Positions 20,390 to 31,737 of a stretch of 64,000 nt of DNA are shown here, one piece after another. Origin of the DNA: Cordylochernes scorpioides (Eukaryota > Arthropoda > Arachnida > Pseudoscorpiones > Chernetidae); contig CP092886.1 of assembly GCA_030710605.1 (NCBI GenBank), positions 53,052,128 to 53,116,127 on the forward strand, read 5' to 3'. Within the stretch, counting starts at the first letter, position 1, and each line of letters opens with the position of its first letter. The notes below the pieces were generated by a model, which worked only from the letters and a program-made list of their open reading frames with translations, did no database searches and was not told the DNA's origin. A program made the translations under genes and the position numbers.

Positions 20390-23300
20390 TTCCCCCACTG
20401 AAGCGCTGGACTGGAGAACAGTTCATGAAGTCACAGGCGTTCTTGTGAGCCACTTTGCTCAGGGTCTTGGTGAAGACGTCGGCCAGGTTCTCCTTTGTAG
20501 GGATGTAGACAATCTTGATCTCTCCGCTAATTATTCTTTCTCTGACGTGATGGTATCTTATGTCAATGTGTTTGGATCTGTTGTTCTCCACATTATTTTT
20601 GGAAAAATCTATAGCGGATCTATTATCGCAATGAATTATCAAGGGAAAGGCAAAATTCGATAAGAACTTTAATTCTTTCAAGATGGTAGCGATCCAAACT
20701 GCTTCCTTAGTGGTCTGGGATAGCGCTAAATATTCTGCCTCCATTGTGGAAAGTGAGACACACTTCTGTTTGCTAGTCTTCCATATGACTAAGGAATGTC
20801 CTATAGTGATAGCGGTCCCACTATTGGACCGTCTGTCATCGATGTCGCTAGCCCAATCTGCATCATTGTATGCACAAACATCATTGGAATCAGTCCGGCG
20901 ATAAACGAGAGATAGATTTATGCTGCCGTGTAAATATCTTAAGACGTGTTTGGCAGCTTGCCAATGTCGACGTCCAGGGTTGCTGGCGAATTGAGCTAAT
21001 CTCGTAACGGAAAACATTAAGTCTGGCCTAGTACAATTCGCAAGATAAAGGAGCGACCCGATTAGTTCCCTATATGGAATAGCTTTCATCCTCTCTTTCT
21101 CTTCTTCATCTGTGGGGCAATCTCCTTTTGAGATTGGAAAACTAATGTCTAACGGTGTGGATACCGGTCGACATTCAATCATGTTGAATTTTTGTAAGAT
21201 TGATTTAACATACGTACTTTGAGATAGTACTACAGTCTCCTCATCTGGATAGCCAATCTGAACTCCCAAGAAATTCCTGATCGCTCCCAAATTTTTAACT
21301 CGGAACCTTTCATTAATTTTCTGTTCTATATTCCGCAAAATCTCTTCACTCTCACCAAATAAAGCCAAGTCATCTACATAAACGGCAATAATTGCCTTAT
21401 CTAGATAAGTATAAATACAATTACAGGATTCTAGTCGTGTAAATCCCATTTCTTGTAAAGCATGATCGAGTGTTAAATTCCAATTCCGCCCTGATTGTCG
21501 AAGGCCGTAAATAGGTCGAAGCAGTTTGTAAACCTCGTTATCTTTCCTCTCGACCCCTTCTGGCAAAAGCATGTATATTTCTTCTTCTAAGTCGCCATAT
21601 AGATAAGCGTTATCTACGTCGAGATGTCTATTGTACCATTTCATGTTCAAACTTAACGTTATCAAAACTCTTATTACAGCTAAGTTAATAACAGGTGCAT
21701 AAGTTTCCTGAAAATCGATTCCTTGTTTCTATGAGAAACCTCTAGCTACTAAACGTGCTTTGAAACGCTCTACATTTCCGCTCTCATTTGTCTTCACCTT
21801 ATACACCCATCTGCTGCTAATCGGTTTCTTTCCCGGCGGTAATGTTGATAACTCCCAAGTGCCTCGTTCCTGAAGCACTCTAAGCTCATCTTCCATTGCT
21901 TTTCTCCAATACATGGCTTCGGGAGATTGGACTGCCTCTTCAAAACTTTGCGGCTCGGTAACATCTAAAAAATTTAACTCTACTCTTGGTTTACCTTTTC
22001 TCCCATATGGATTTCGAACAATGTTTTTGGAGGTGGAAGGTTGTGGTAGAGTGTCCTCTACCCCCACTGAATCCAAATTACTCGGTAATTCATTCTCTAG
22101 GTCGTTATCATGATTATTCTCAGGTTCTAGCCAAACGTGGTTGTACCTTTCCGGTTCTGTCTCTTCGACTATTTTGGTCCACTCTAGTCCAATTTTAGAC
22201 TCATCGAATCTAACATGTTTTGTTTCAATCACCTTTTGTAATTCTGGGCACCAGAGACGGTATCCACGTGTTTGAGTGGAGTATCCTACCAGAATACATC
22301 TACATGCCCGATGGTCTAATTTTCGCCTTCTTTCTCTTGGTATATGGCTATATGCCAAACATCCAAATGCTTTTAGGTGTCTTACACTAGGATTTCTTTC
22401 TAACCAAAGTCCATCAGGTACTTTGTCTTTTAGAGCAGTATTATAACATTTGTTTTTAATATAAGCAGCTGTGTTTACCGCCTCTGCCCAAAATCTTTGG
22501 GGGAGATTAGCGCTATGTAAACAAGCGCGGGCCATATCTAAAAGTGTTCGATTTACACGTTCTGCCACACCGTTCATTTGTGAAGAATACACGTTAGTGC
22601 GTTCATGCTTTATCCCTAGTTTTTGTAATTTGTCTTGAAAATCTCTATTGCAAAACTCAAGTCCATTATCCGATCGTAACACTTTAATTTTATTACCAGT
22701 TTGTCTCTCTACAGTGGCTCTATAGATATCGAAATGTTTTAATACCTCATCTTTGTTTTTCAGAAGATACACAGTAATCCTTCTTGAGAAATCATCAACA
22801 AAAGATAGAAAGTATCTATTGCCTCCGGTTGATTTTACCGGCATTGGACCGCAAATATCTGTGTGGATAAGCTCCAAGGTCTGTTTTGATCTAATATTGC
22901 CTAGGTTTTTATGTGACGCTTTAGTGGATTTGGCGATACAACAATCGTCGCATAGGCCTTTGTCTCTAGAGGAAATTTCTAAGCCTATTACCAGCTCCTC
23001 CCGCGCCATCTTTTCAATGGCGTTACTGTCAATATGGCATAACCTTTAATGCCACGTTCTCAAGGAATTGTTCTGAAAATGGTCCCTTTCACTATTAAAT
23101 GCTGTTTTACTGGAGTTTAGGGTCTTACCTCTCACAATGTAGAGGCCATTTACATTTGTCGCTTCCGCTATAATCCTGTTTTCTGCGTTGAAAACGCGAG
23201 CTACCATATTACGGAAGGTCACACGGTTGCCGTTTTCTTCTATCTTGGAGACTGACAGCAGATTCCTTCGCACATTTGGGACGTATAACACATTGTTTAG

Positions 23301-23954
23301 CTTGATTTGGATGCACTCATTATGGATAGACGTCTGGAGAAATATGTGTCCATATCCTTTGGCCTCAGTTGTCCCACTCGCAGTCATGATAGGATCAGAT
23401 GACACCTCCCGAAGGTCAACGAACCAGTCTTTGTTTCTGCATACATGGTTGGTTGCTCCGCTGTCCAGCAGCCACGAATCCTCGTCGCTCGTTAGGTTGA
23501 GTGCAGCCAAGAAGTTATCTGATTTGTTTACCTTCCTCTGATAATGCTGATTATCGCGGTTCCAAGTAGTTGTTTGCTTCATTCCTCGGCAGTTGGTGGC
23601 GATGTGGCCGATCTTCCCGCATCGGTAGCATTTTCTTCGACTGTCGGTGCTGCTGTTATTTTGATGCTTGTTTACCTGTAGCACCTCCTTGGATGAATCC
23701 TCTTTTCTGGTTTTTCTTCTCTCGTGTTCCGTTAGCAGGACCTGCCTTACCTTGGATGACGTGAACTCATCATCCGTCATGTTGCCAAAGTGCATTATAA
23801 TCCCATCATAGGAGTCTGGTAGTCCAGCTAGCATAGAGTATGCCAGATCTTCATCCTTTACTTCACATCCCGCTTCTCTGAGATGATCACTGCAGGTCTT
23901 TAATCTTGATAGGTAATTTATAATATTTTCTTCTTCGATGAACTTGATGTTCAC
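20346..23954 (-). pseudogene. Copia-B polyprotein: Gag C-terminus, protease, integrase, RT, RNase H
   Basis: One frame, broken by TAA near 23047 (after SLRTWH) and TAG near 21728 (after VARGFS). Order: zinc knuckle CYRCGKIGHIATNC; protease WLLDSGATNHVC; LSVSKIEENG; integrase with HTDICGPMP, RSDNGLEF and NGVAERVNRTLLDMAR (D, D, E); GCLAYSHIP and ILVGYSTQTRGYRLW. RT has RWVYKVKTNESGNVERFKAR, DVDNAYLYGDL and AVYVDDLALFG (YVDD). RNase H has YNDADWASD, STMEAEYLAL, HCDNRSAID and NLADVFTKTL. Both stops look like single-base changes, so the element died recently. The frame runs into the 3' LTR before its stop at 20346. Confidence 0.92.
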
Positions 23955-24292
23955 GAATTTTTTCTTGAGTTGAAGAATTCGCGCCCTTGATTTCGGTTCA
24001 AATATTTGTTCCAGGGTCGTCCAGGCTTCACTTGCAGTCTTACAGTCGATAAGTGTATTTGTTGCTCTGTAGAAATTGATAGAGAAATCGTTGCCAGTGC
24101 CTTTTCTTGTTTAATTTTTGTCTTCTCATATTTTCTTTGATCCTCATCAGCGTCGATCGTTTCTTCGTTAATTACACATTCCCATAATCCTCTTTCGATC
24201 AGAAGCATCTTCATGTTAAATTTCCATGATCGATAATTGCTGCCGGTGAGCTTCTCGACGTTCAGGGCAAGCGCTTGGGAAGACGACGCCAT
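23951..24292 (-). pseudogene. Copia-B Gag, N-terminal part before a frameshift
   Basis: ATG at 24292 starts MASSSQALALNVEKLTGSNY with RSWKFNMKMLLIERGLW, the Copia gag N terminus. Correct homology in this frame ends near 24085 (ALATISLSI). The expected continuation (NFYRATNTLIDCKTASEAW) is in the frame used downstream, so a one-base loss lies near 24085. The remainder of this frame is out-of-phase sequence. Confidence 0.88.
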
Positions 24293-24348
24293 CTTGGTTT
24301 CACTTACTTCTCGTTCTTTTTAATGTAGCTAACCACGATCTGCTACCA

Positions 24349-24591
24349 TGTTGTGGGTCGGTGATGCAAAAGAACAGTCAAATAAGTGATTTTATAAATA
24401 TAATATTATTATTAGATATAAGGATATATATGTTGACAAAAGAATAGCAACCGCACACAGCAGTTGAACAAAGGTAGGCTAAAAGACTATATACAAGATG
24501 ACGGCGGCAGGAAGGGGGGTGGGGCCGTTCCCATTGGTCAGTTATCTTCATGCAGCGCCGCCACGCGGCCGCGTCCACGCTTCTCTCATCA
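24349..24591 (-). repeat. Copia-B 5' LTR
   Basis: 243 bp, nearly identical to the 3' LTR. The tRNA-complementary primer site abuts it on the plus-strand left side. Confidence 0.93.
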
Positions 24592-24596
24592 CGGAC

Positions 24597-24741
24597 TTTG
24601 ATAAAACAGATATTTTATACCAGAACATAAATGAAAAACATCGCCGATTATTTTTGGAAAGTTGGACCTCCGCAGAAGACAAAGACAGTATAAATAGTAA
24701 ATTTGAACTACCAGAGATATATTCGCAATTTAGATCGTCAT
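24597..24741 (+). pseudogene. Penelope-like element, C-terminal end of GIY-YIG protein
   Basis: Directly after the target duplication the frame reads FDKTDILYQNINEKHRRLFL and ESWTS, ending at TAA 24739-24741. This continues the endonuclease interrupted at 20146: joined at CGGAC, NHTPD runs on into FDKTD. The conserved KRLFLESW-like motif is the usual end of these proteins. The element's 3' end lies before the LINE tail at 24798. Confidence 0.88.
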
Positions 24742-24952
24742 AAAATATTTACAGTTTAATTTTTCATTTTATTACTACAAATTTCCGATATTTTAGGTTT
24801 TTATTTATTTATTTCATCTCAATTTGCAGGTGTTACATTCGAGCACAGCTCGCGAGTCACCTTGTCCAGATTATTTACACATGGCGAGTTGTAATGCTGA
24901 GTGGCCCCCCCGAACCTTACAGGAGGGCAGTTGTTGGGTGTTTGGCTGTCAG

Positions 24953-27579
24953 CTAGCCATTGGGTCCAGGTCGTCGGATTCGGTGGCTGAGGTCACCTTG
25001 ATTTTGTACAATTTCTTGTATAGTTGGATTTGATGATTTTTGAAATTGCGTGAATAGTCTTGTCGCAGAGTCTTGATAAATCTCTTCTATATTAGGCTGG
25101 TTGAGATCTTCTTTGAGAATTTTGTTTGAAAGATTGAATGGGGCTCCTATAGTGATTCGTAAGCAAATCCTCATGAAGGCATCTATTCTTTTTTTATCCG
25201 TAGGTGTGATATATTTGCCCCAGACTGGTAGTGCGTACGTGATGATGGGTAGAATACAGGTTTTGTACAACGTGAATTTATGCTTTGTTGTTAAATTACT
25301 TTTAAAATTAAGCAGGCTTGATAGAGATATTTTGGCTATCTTTGCCTTTCTTATGGTGTTTTGGACATGTAGGTTAAATTTTAATTTCGAATCCAAAGTG
25401 ACACCAAGGTACTTGGCATGGTCGGCCCAACTAATAGTGCTTGAGTTTACTGTCAAGTTGGTTTGTGGCTTGAATTTTTTGTTATCTCTTGGGGGAAAAA
25501 CTATTGCTTGAGTCTTAGTTGGGTTAATGTCTAGTTTCCACTCATCGCACCATTTGATTATGTCATTTAGGTAATTCTGAAGCTGAGTAACCAATAGGTC
25601 GACTGATTTAGAGTTAAATAAAATTGCTGTGTCATCTGCGAAGAGCTTAAGTTTACATTTAGAGTGCAGTGGGATGTCATTAATGTAAATATTGAAAAGG
25701 TAGGGTCCCCGAGGATAGAGCCTTGAGGTACTCCAGTCTGGATTGGCTTTGGTTCAGTTATAAAATTTCCTTGCTTGACTGAAAATGTCCTGCCCTGTAG
25801 ATAATTCTGCATAAAATTGATAATGTCACTTGGAAACTGGTGTTTTGTGAGTTTCTTTATAAGGCCATTATGCCAAACTTTATCAAATGCTTTCGCAAAA
25901 TCTAGAAAGACAGCACCTACCACTTCCTTGTGGGATCTTCTTATCTGGATGTAGTCCATAACTGCAATGAGTTGGTGAGTTGTTGAATGCCCCCCTCTAA
26001 ATCCGAATTGCTGCGGGATGATGAAGTTAGAGTTGTCCAAGTACCTCTGAAGTCTACGTAAAATAATTCTTTCGTAAATTTTGCCGATGGTGGGGAGGAG
26101 GCTGATAGGTCTTAGATCTTCAGGGGATTTAGCGGATTTTTTTGGAATTGGAATTATGATAGCATGCTTCCAGACTTTGGGGTAGTAACACAAGTGCAGT
26201 GCGGCGTTGAAAACTCCAGCTAGAAATATAATCCATTTGATGGGAAGATTCTTGGCCATTTTCGGATTGATATTGTCATGGCCAGGAGCTTTGTGGTTAG
26301 CTAAGTATTTGATCACTTCCTTGACTTCATTTGGTGTCGTCATTGTGAGCATTTTTTCTTGTTGGTGATTATAAGTTATGTTTGGTTGGTCTTCTTCTTT
26401 TTCCTTGGAGAACTGGTTGGAGAAGTGTTCTGCAAGTTCATTTCCGATTTCTTTGTCGGTCAATAAGGTTTTGCCGTTCATTACTAAATTTGAGATCCTT
26501 TCCGTTTTTTTCCTGATAGGTTTTGTTTTTCTCCAGAAGTCCTTTGGGCTTGATTCAATCTTGTGTATGAATTGAGTCCAGTTCTCGGTGGAGTCAGATT
26601 TGAGGGCTTTGTTAACTTTTCCCTGTAGGTTTAAATAAATGGCTCTATGGGCTGGATCCCAGGTTGCTTGCCATCTCTTACGAGCTTTATTCTTTTCTTT
26701 TATCAAGGCCTTGGTCGAAGGGTTCTGTTTTGATGAAGAGGATGATATAACCGTGTATTTTGAGTAGCTGTTGTAGATTTTATCATTTAGTATGGTCACT
26801 GCTGAGTCAATATAGGCTTCCGTTTTCAAGGGTACTCTAGGAGGCGTACTGGAAATTAAGTCTTGTTGGAAGTGAACCCAGTTAGTGAGTCGGCAAGCCC
26901 TAGTCGTGAATTCATCCTTCGGGCAGGTCAGCTCTAAGATTACTGGGAGGTGATCTGAAGATAAGGCATCCAGAGTCTTAATCCTCGAAGTCCAGGGGAT
27001 GTTTCTAAGAATTGCGATGTCTAGAAAGTCTGGATTTCCCAAAGGACTGTAGTGTGTGGGTGAAGAAGGTGTGACAATGTCCAGGTTTTCTTTTTCGGAA
27101 AAATTATGAAGCACGGTTCCACTATTATTGGAGGTTCTTGAGCCCCAAAGAGGGTGCTTGGAGTTCCAGTCTCCTGCAGCGATTACTGATTGATTATTCT
27201 CTAACAAGAGATTCAGATCTTCCTCCAGGAGTGGTAGATCGGGTTTCTTATAGATTGACGATATCTGCACTACTGCCCTTCCATCTGGTTTCATTAGAAT
27301 TGTGGTGTTTTCCATGTTAGATGTTTGAATCAGCACTTTTTTATATTTAAGATAGTTTTTTAGAATTATTGCCGTTCCACCGCCCCTTCCAACGATTCTA
27401 TCGTCTCTTATTGTCTGATAGTTTCTGAGTTTGAGGTCGACAGATGGTTTTAAGTGTGTTTCACTGAGCAGTGCCATGTCTATTGAGTTTTCTTCTAAAA
27501 ACTGTAGGAATTCTTATTTTTTGAGTTTGATTCCGTTGCAATTCCAGAAAACGATTTTTAAAGGTAATTTGCCTTTCAT
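24953..27579 (-). pseudogene. Jockey ORF2: endonuclease and reverse transcriptase
   Basis: Start ATG at 27579: MKGKLPLKIVFWNCNGIKLK, then TAA at 27514-27516. The frame reopens with MALLSETHLKPSV, AAGDWNSKHPLWGS and LSSDHLPV (endonuclease). RT: KAPGHDNINPKM, LRPISLLPTIGKIYERII, LDFAKAFDKVWHNGL (motif A), TGVPQGSILG (motif B). One extra base near 25709 then shifts the frame, after which LFADDTAILF (motif C, ADD) and WCDEWKLDINPTKTQAI continue in the frame ending at 24953. Catalytic residues are present; two lesions inactivate it. Confidence 0.9.
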
Positions 27580-28085
27580 TGTAAGAAGGTTTTGATAATT
27601 TCTAATAACTTTTCGCACAGTTCCCTGGTGTCAGAACGAGTAGTTTTCTTTTTTGCAGTTTCAGCGTAACTTGCCTTTTGTTTTTCAACAGTTGCTTCTT
27701 CTGTTTTAGTGGAGCTTGCTTGAGGTATGGTGTTAGGGGAGTTTTGTCTGGGAGGCTTTAGCTGCTGTTGTTGTGGCTTCGGAAAATTTGGGCATCCGCG
27801 GTAATTGGCTGTGTGCGCCTCTCCACAGTTAGCGCACTTTGGTGGGAGCTGTTTCGACTTTCTTGGACAATCCTTCGAATGGTGTTCTTCAGCACACTTG
27901 ACGCATTTGGGCTTCAAAAAGCAGTTTAGCTGGCCATGCCCAAAACCCTGACAGTTAAAGCATTGGGTCACTCGTTCTGTAGTCCTGAATGATTCCACGA
28001 CTATTTTTTGATAAAGTATTTCGGCTATTCCATAGATTCGTTTATTTTGTTCATTTTTCGGTAGCTCTACTAGGACTATATTCAT
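27576..28085 (-). pseudogene. Jockey ORF1, C-terminal zinc-knuckle part
   Basis: Reads MNIVLVELPKNEQNKRIYGI, then EILYQKIVVESFR, the end of a PRE_C2HC domain. Three zinc knuckles follow: CFNCQGFGHGQLNC, CVKCAEEHHSKDC and CANCGEAHTANYRGC. A Gln/Pro-rich tail ends KTFLQ at the TGA that overlaps the ORF2 start. Such ORF1 proteins bind element RNA. Confidence 0.88.
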
Positions 28086-28763
28086 CGGTATTTTGGTCTA
28101 TTGTCTATGGAGTCTTTTGACAATGACCTCAGTGAAGCCCATTGAGACCAGTTCAGTTACGACGTCTTCTTCTTTGAAGGCTGTTGATACCCCTTTCAAT
28201 ACCACTTTCAGCGGTTTTTCCTCCTGTAGTCTGTAGGAATATCCTCCATTATTTTTCTATACATATTCCCTGATTTTTTTTAAGTCGCCTATGTTTTTCG
28301 ATTTAATTAAGGTGCTTTTTGCCAGAAATCGTGACTTGGAATGGTTCCATGCACAAGTCTTTTAGTTCTTGGCAAAGAAGCTTCCAATCTGCTACATTTT
28401 CTGCAATAACAGGAGGAATTATCGTTTTTTTTTCACGTTAGTGACTGTGGTCCATGGGCCATCGTTGTCGTTATTTTCTTCATCGTCTTGCGGTGGGTGA
28501 GCTGCGTTCATTTGTTGAGAAACTCCAGTGGCGGGACTTTGTTCGTCGATGTCCATTCTAGGCGTCTTCAGGTTACGATCGCTCCTAGTTGGCGATCTTG
28601 AGTCATCCTGGGAGCCGCGAGTTCTCTTCTTTGATTGAACCGTTTCCTCAAGTTTATACTCGATTCCACATTTGTCTAGGATCTTCGTTATTAAGGAGGC
28701 TTCGATTATGCATAGTTTCTCGCCGGTTGGTCCGATCGTCGATTTAATTACAATCGGTGACAT
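28086..28763 (-). pseudogene. Jockey ORF1, N-terminal part
   Basis: ATG at 28763 gives MSPIVIKSTIGPTGEKLCII and a charged, Ser/Pro-rich segment up to 28419 (TVTNVKKKR). Stops and frame changes over 28086-28418 separate it from the zinc-knuckle half. Fragments of the intervening RNA-binding domain can be read in other frames. Confidence 0.75.
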
Positions 28764-28774
28764 ATTATTATTTT

Positions 28775-29060
28775 TTTGATAATTACCAACTATATCTAAA
28801 AATTTATTTACCGGGGCAATTGTTGTTGTTTGTGAATACTCTGTTTATTTCCTATTATATTATATATTTTAGGTCTATATTTTAATAAATTTTATAGGGA
28901 GAGGTACACATTTAGAAGCACGTTAAATGTTTTAATGCTTAAAACGCATTTTTCCTTTTATATATATTTCTTTAAATTTATGTAACATCGTTTAAGTTTA
29001 TTTCAAATACAATCACACGCTTATTTTATATATATGTATTATGTTATTATATATATAAAT
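28775..29060. other. AT-rich spacer, no gene seen
   Basis: Between the LINE 5' end and the palindrome; no signal recognised. Confidence 0.4.
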
Positions 29061-29061
29061 G

Positions 29062-29326
29062 TATAAATGAATAAAACAAAGCTTCAAGGGCTGCGTTTCT
29101 TATATTAGAACGAATATAATACGAGCTTTCGGGCACATACGCCCTTCTAAAGGAATTATAATGAAACAATAATCCAACTAGTTATATTACAATCCTATTT
29201 TCAAACTAGTTGGATTATTGTTTCATTAATTCCTGTAGAAGGGCGTATGTGCCCGAAAGCTCGTCTTATATTCGTTCTAATAAAAGAAACGCAGCCCTTG
29301 AAGCTTTGTTTTATTCATTTATAAAT
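29062..29326. repeat. 265-bp palindrome, second hammerhead-like family
   Basis: Two inverted arms of about 125 bases flank a short loop near 29185-29200. The outer sequence AAAACAAAGCTTCAAGGGCT recurs inverted at 29293-29312. Each arm holds GAAGGGCGTATGTGCCCGAAAGCTCG or a near copy (plus strand about 29237-29262), which resembles stem II plus GAAA of Penelope-type hammerheads. The upstream core here is CTGTAGA instead of CTGANGA, so this copy is probably not catalytic. Confidence 0.65.
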
Positions 29327-29612
29327 TGTACAGGGTTTTTCAATCGATATATAAATGTATATATAAATTCCCTTAAAATACATATTTGTAAAGTACACAT
29401 ATAAATATATGAAAAAATAGTACAAATGTACTGGTATAAGGTGCATAAATTAAGAAAGAAAAAAGGCATGTCACGTGCTGTCATTATTTTTAATTGCTTC
29501 AATGTTATCAAGCTTGCTCTTCTCAAGACTGTTTTATCAAGAGAAATGGTCGTTAGGGGCCAGGCCAGATTTAATATTGTCAGGAGGACAGTTTCCTGGT
29601 ATTCCTTTTTAT
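29327..29612. other. Spacer, no gene seen
   Basis: Left flank of the Gypsy element; nothing recognised. Confidence 0.4.
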
Positions 29613-29618
29613 CTGGAC

Positions 29619-29853
29619 TGTAACGTCCTCGTGTTTGTTGGTTGACGTTAATCAGCAAGAAATATTTGGAAGTTAAAAAACAAAGGTTTTTTTTTTTGGC
29701 TAACATCAACATAATATAAATTATATCTCAGACATAAGTTTACATGTGGATATTATATTACAATATGTTAAAAGGCAACTGCACAGAGTACCATCAGTGA
29801 TAATAATGTGCTCACTGATAATTTACTATATAGGCATGCCAGCTGCCGTTACA
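29619..29853 (-). repeat. Gypsy 3' LTR
   Basis: 235 bp, TG...CA. Its partner, minus the insertion, is about 230 bp and differs by small indels and scattered substitutions. Confidence 0.88.
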
Positions 29854-31410
29854 TCTCCCCCTTTGAAGAAATTCATTCTTCAAATCGTTTGGGTGGCTTG
29901 ATGATCCGCCCGTACCTTGTTGTAATGGGCAAGGTGCCGTTCTTGTGCTCCGCGTTCTGGTGATCACTCCTGGGTTCCTGGCCTGAGAATGGTCTTGGAG
30001 AAGTATTGAGTTCTTCGGGAACTTGAGCCTGTTCCTTATCACCGCTCGGGCCAGGTCCTTCCGGTAGAGTTGACTTGGGGATCTCCGGGATTCTCGGGAT
30101 TCTCTTTTGCTGTTGCTTTGGACTCTCCAGATTCGTATGTCGCATGAAGGAGCTGTTTTGCGGCGGTACTCACCAGTAGGTGTTTGCACTTTATATGATC
30201 TTGGAGCTACTTCTTGGTATTGCTGTGTAATTGTTTGACAGGTGTTTACTCGCTTGACAAGACCTAAATTGGAACAGGTTTGTCTGCCTAGGATGGGACA
30301 AGTGTTATCTCTGGATATGATGAAACGTAGGTTCGCAGTCATGTTTTTCACCATGCACATTGCGAGACTTTGTCCTTCAACAGGAATTCGATGTCCTGAA
30401 AAGGAAATTAAACTTTTTACTGGAGACCTTTGGATTTCCAGATTTAATCTCCCTGTCAGGCTGAGTGGCAACACATTACACTGTGCACCTGTGTCTAGTT
30501 TCATGTTTACCTTTTTGCCTTTAATTTTGACTTCCTCGTACCAATCTTCGGTCAGGTTGGCGTTTTCAACTGACTGGATTACAAATTCTTGAATCATTTC
30601 AGGTTCTGGTGACCCAACAATTTGTCTGACTTTGTATGAATTTGTGTTCCGGGATCTGCAAAGATTTACAAAATGGTTGAGTTTCTTGCATTTGTTGCAT
30701 CTCTTTTGATATGCCGGACATTGGTTGATTTTGTGGGATCTACCACAATTTCTGAAGTTTTCTATTATTTTGTGACTTAGGTTAGTGGTGTTTTCTTTTC
30801 TCAGCTCTTTTCTATCTTCCCACTTCTTACTGTTCATCTTTGTCACCGCAACTTGTTTGTCTGAGTCGGCTAGTACATGTTTCATTTGGTTTGTGGCATT
30901 TTCACATGCTATGCAAATCTGTGTGGCTTTTTCCAGATTAAGGTCAGCCTCACTGAGAAGTCTTTCTCTTATTCCATTGTTAATAATTCCTACAACTATT
31001 CCATCTTTAAGTAGTTCATCAGACATGACAGCATATTTACAGTTTGCTATCTGTAATTTGATCCTAGTCAGAAAATCATTAAATGATTCATCTTCTTTCT
31101 GTTTCATCTGATTGAATTTGAATCTTTCAATTGTAGTGGTCAGCTTTGGAGAAAAATAGTTGTTGAACTTGCTTTTTACAATGCTCAGATTATTTTTATC
31201 TGCATTATTTAAGTTGAAAGATTTTAAAATATTTTGAGCCTCTCGTCCCAATGCAGCCACAAAGATAGCAACCTGTACCTCTGGTGCTTTACTACTTAAT
31301 TGGGTAGCAATTTCATACCATTCAAAGATTTTAAGCCAAGATTCCCAGCCCTCTTTGTTTAGTTCATTTAGACCTATTTGTTTTGGAGGTCGAAAAGCAT
31401 TTTCCGCCAT
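29812..31410 (-). pseudogene. Gypsy Gag-protease fused to integrase C terminus
   Basis: ATG at 31410 (MAENAFRPPKQIGLNELNKE). The Gag/retrotrans_gag region has FNQMKQKEDESFNDFLTRIK. Zinc knuckles follow; the first looks damaged (FRNCGRSHKINQC, one Cys replaced) and the second is CNKCKKLNHFVNLC. The protease active site is VNMKLDTGAQCNVLPLS. After CPILGRQTCSNLGLVKRVNT the frame joins, without a stop, to QYQEVAPRSYKVQTPTGEYR, a post-integrase segment. About 800 residues of pol are therefore missing, with the junction near 30230. Past 30150 the frame is out of phase. Confidence 0.85.
29873..30145 (-). pseudogene. Gypsy pol C-terminal tail
   Basis: Reads MRHTNLESPKQQQKRIPRIP and ends TTRYGRIIKPPKRFEE, the tail common in Gypsy Pol (T.SGR..K.P.R). 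It lies one frame away from the frame above, which shows a one-base shift near 30150. Confidence 0.75.
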
Positions 31411-31622
31411 GTTGTTGTTATTGTAATTTTTTTTCTAAAAATACACTTATTTCTTCTTGCTTGTAAATTAAATTATTTTCGTATATATATATTATTATGC
31501 AACTTGAATTTTTATTTGAACATGCAAATTTGAGATGTTCTGAAATACTTTAAGAACTTGGAAATTAATAAATTGTTCTTACAACGTGGTGTTGTTTACA
31601 AGCGCCGCTGCCGCTACCACCA

Positions 31623-31737
31623 TGTAACGTCCTCGTGTTTGTTTGTTGACGTTAATCAGCAAGAAGTATTTGGAAGTTGAAAAGAAAGTTTTATTTCTTT
31701 TTGGCTAACATCAACATTATATAAATTATATCAGACA
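31623..31737 (-). repeat. Gypsy 5' LTR, left part
   Basis: First 115 bases of the right-hand LTR up to the LINE insertion. It ends with ATTATATCAGACA, the target duplicated by the insertion. Confidence 0.87.

Larger units (their letters stand above)
20142..24596 (-). mobile_element. Copia LTR retrotransposon, young insertion (Copia-B)
   Basis: The element sits on the minus strand with 243-bp LTRs (TGTTGTGGG...CTCATCA on the plus strand) and a perfect 5-bp duplication CGGAC at 20142-20146 and 24592-24596. The LTRs differ at one base (plus strand AAATAC versus ATATAC near 20297 and 24499). The primer site is TGGTAGCAGA (plus 24339-24348), matching initiator Met tRNA. The polypurine tract lies next to 20390. 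All Copia domains are present, but one frameshift and two nonsense codons break the polyprotein. The insertion split the Penelope-like endonuclease exactly at the duplicated CGGAC. Confidence 0.95.
24798..28770 (-). mobile_element. Jockey-clade LINE, nearly full length, inactive
   Basis: Minus-strand element with two ORFs and a 3' tail of TTTA repeats at 24798-24815 (AAAT repeats on its own strand). ORF1 has PRE_C2HC-type zinc knuckles. ORF2 has an apurinic-like endonuclease and RT. ORF1 stop and ORF2 start overlap in ATGA (27576-27579), suggesting translational coupling. ORF1 is frameshifted, and ORF2 has a nonsense codon and a frameshift. The 5' boundary near 28770-28800 is not defined. The degenerate LINE at 8.3-9.7 kb is the same or a sister family. 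Confidence 0.9.
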
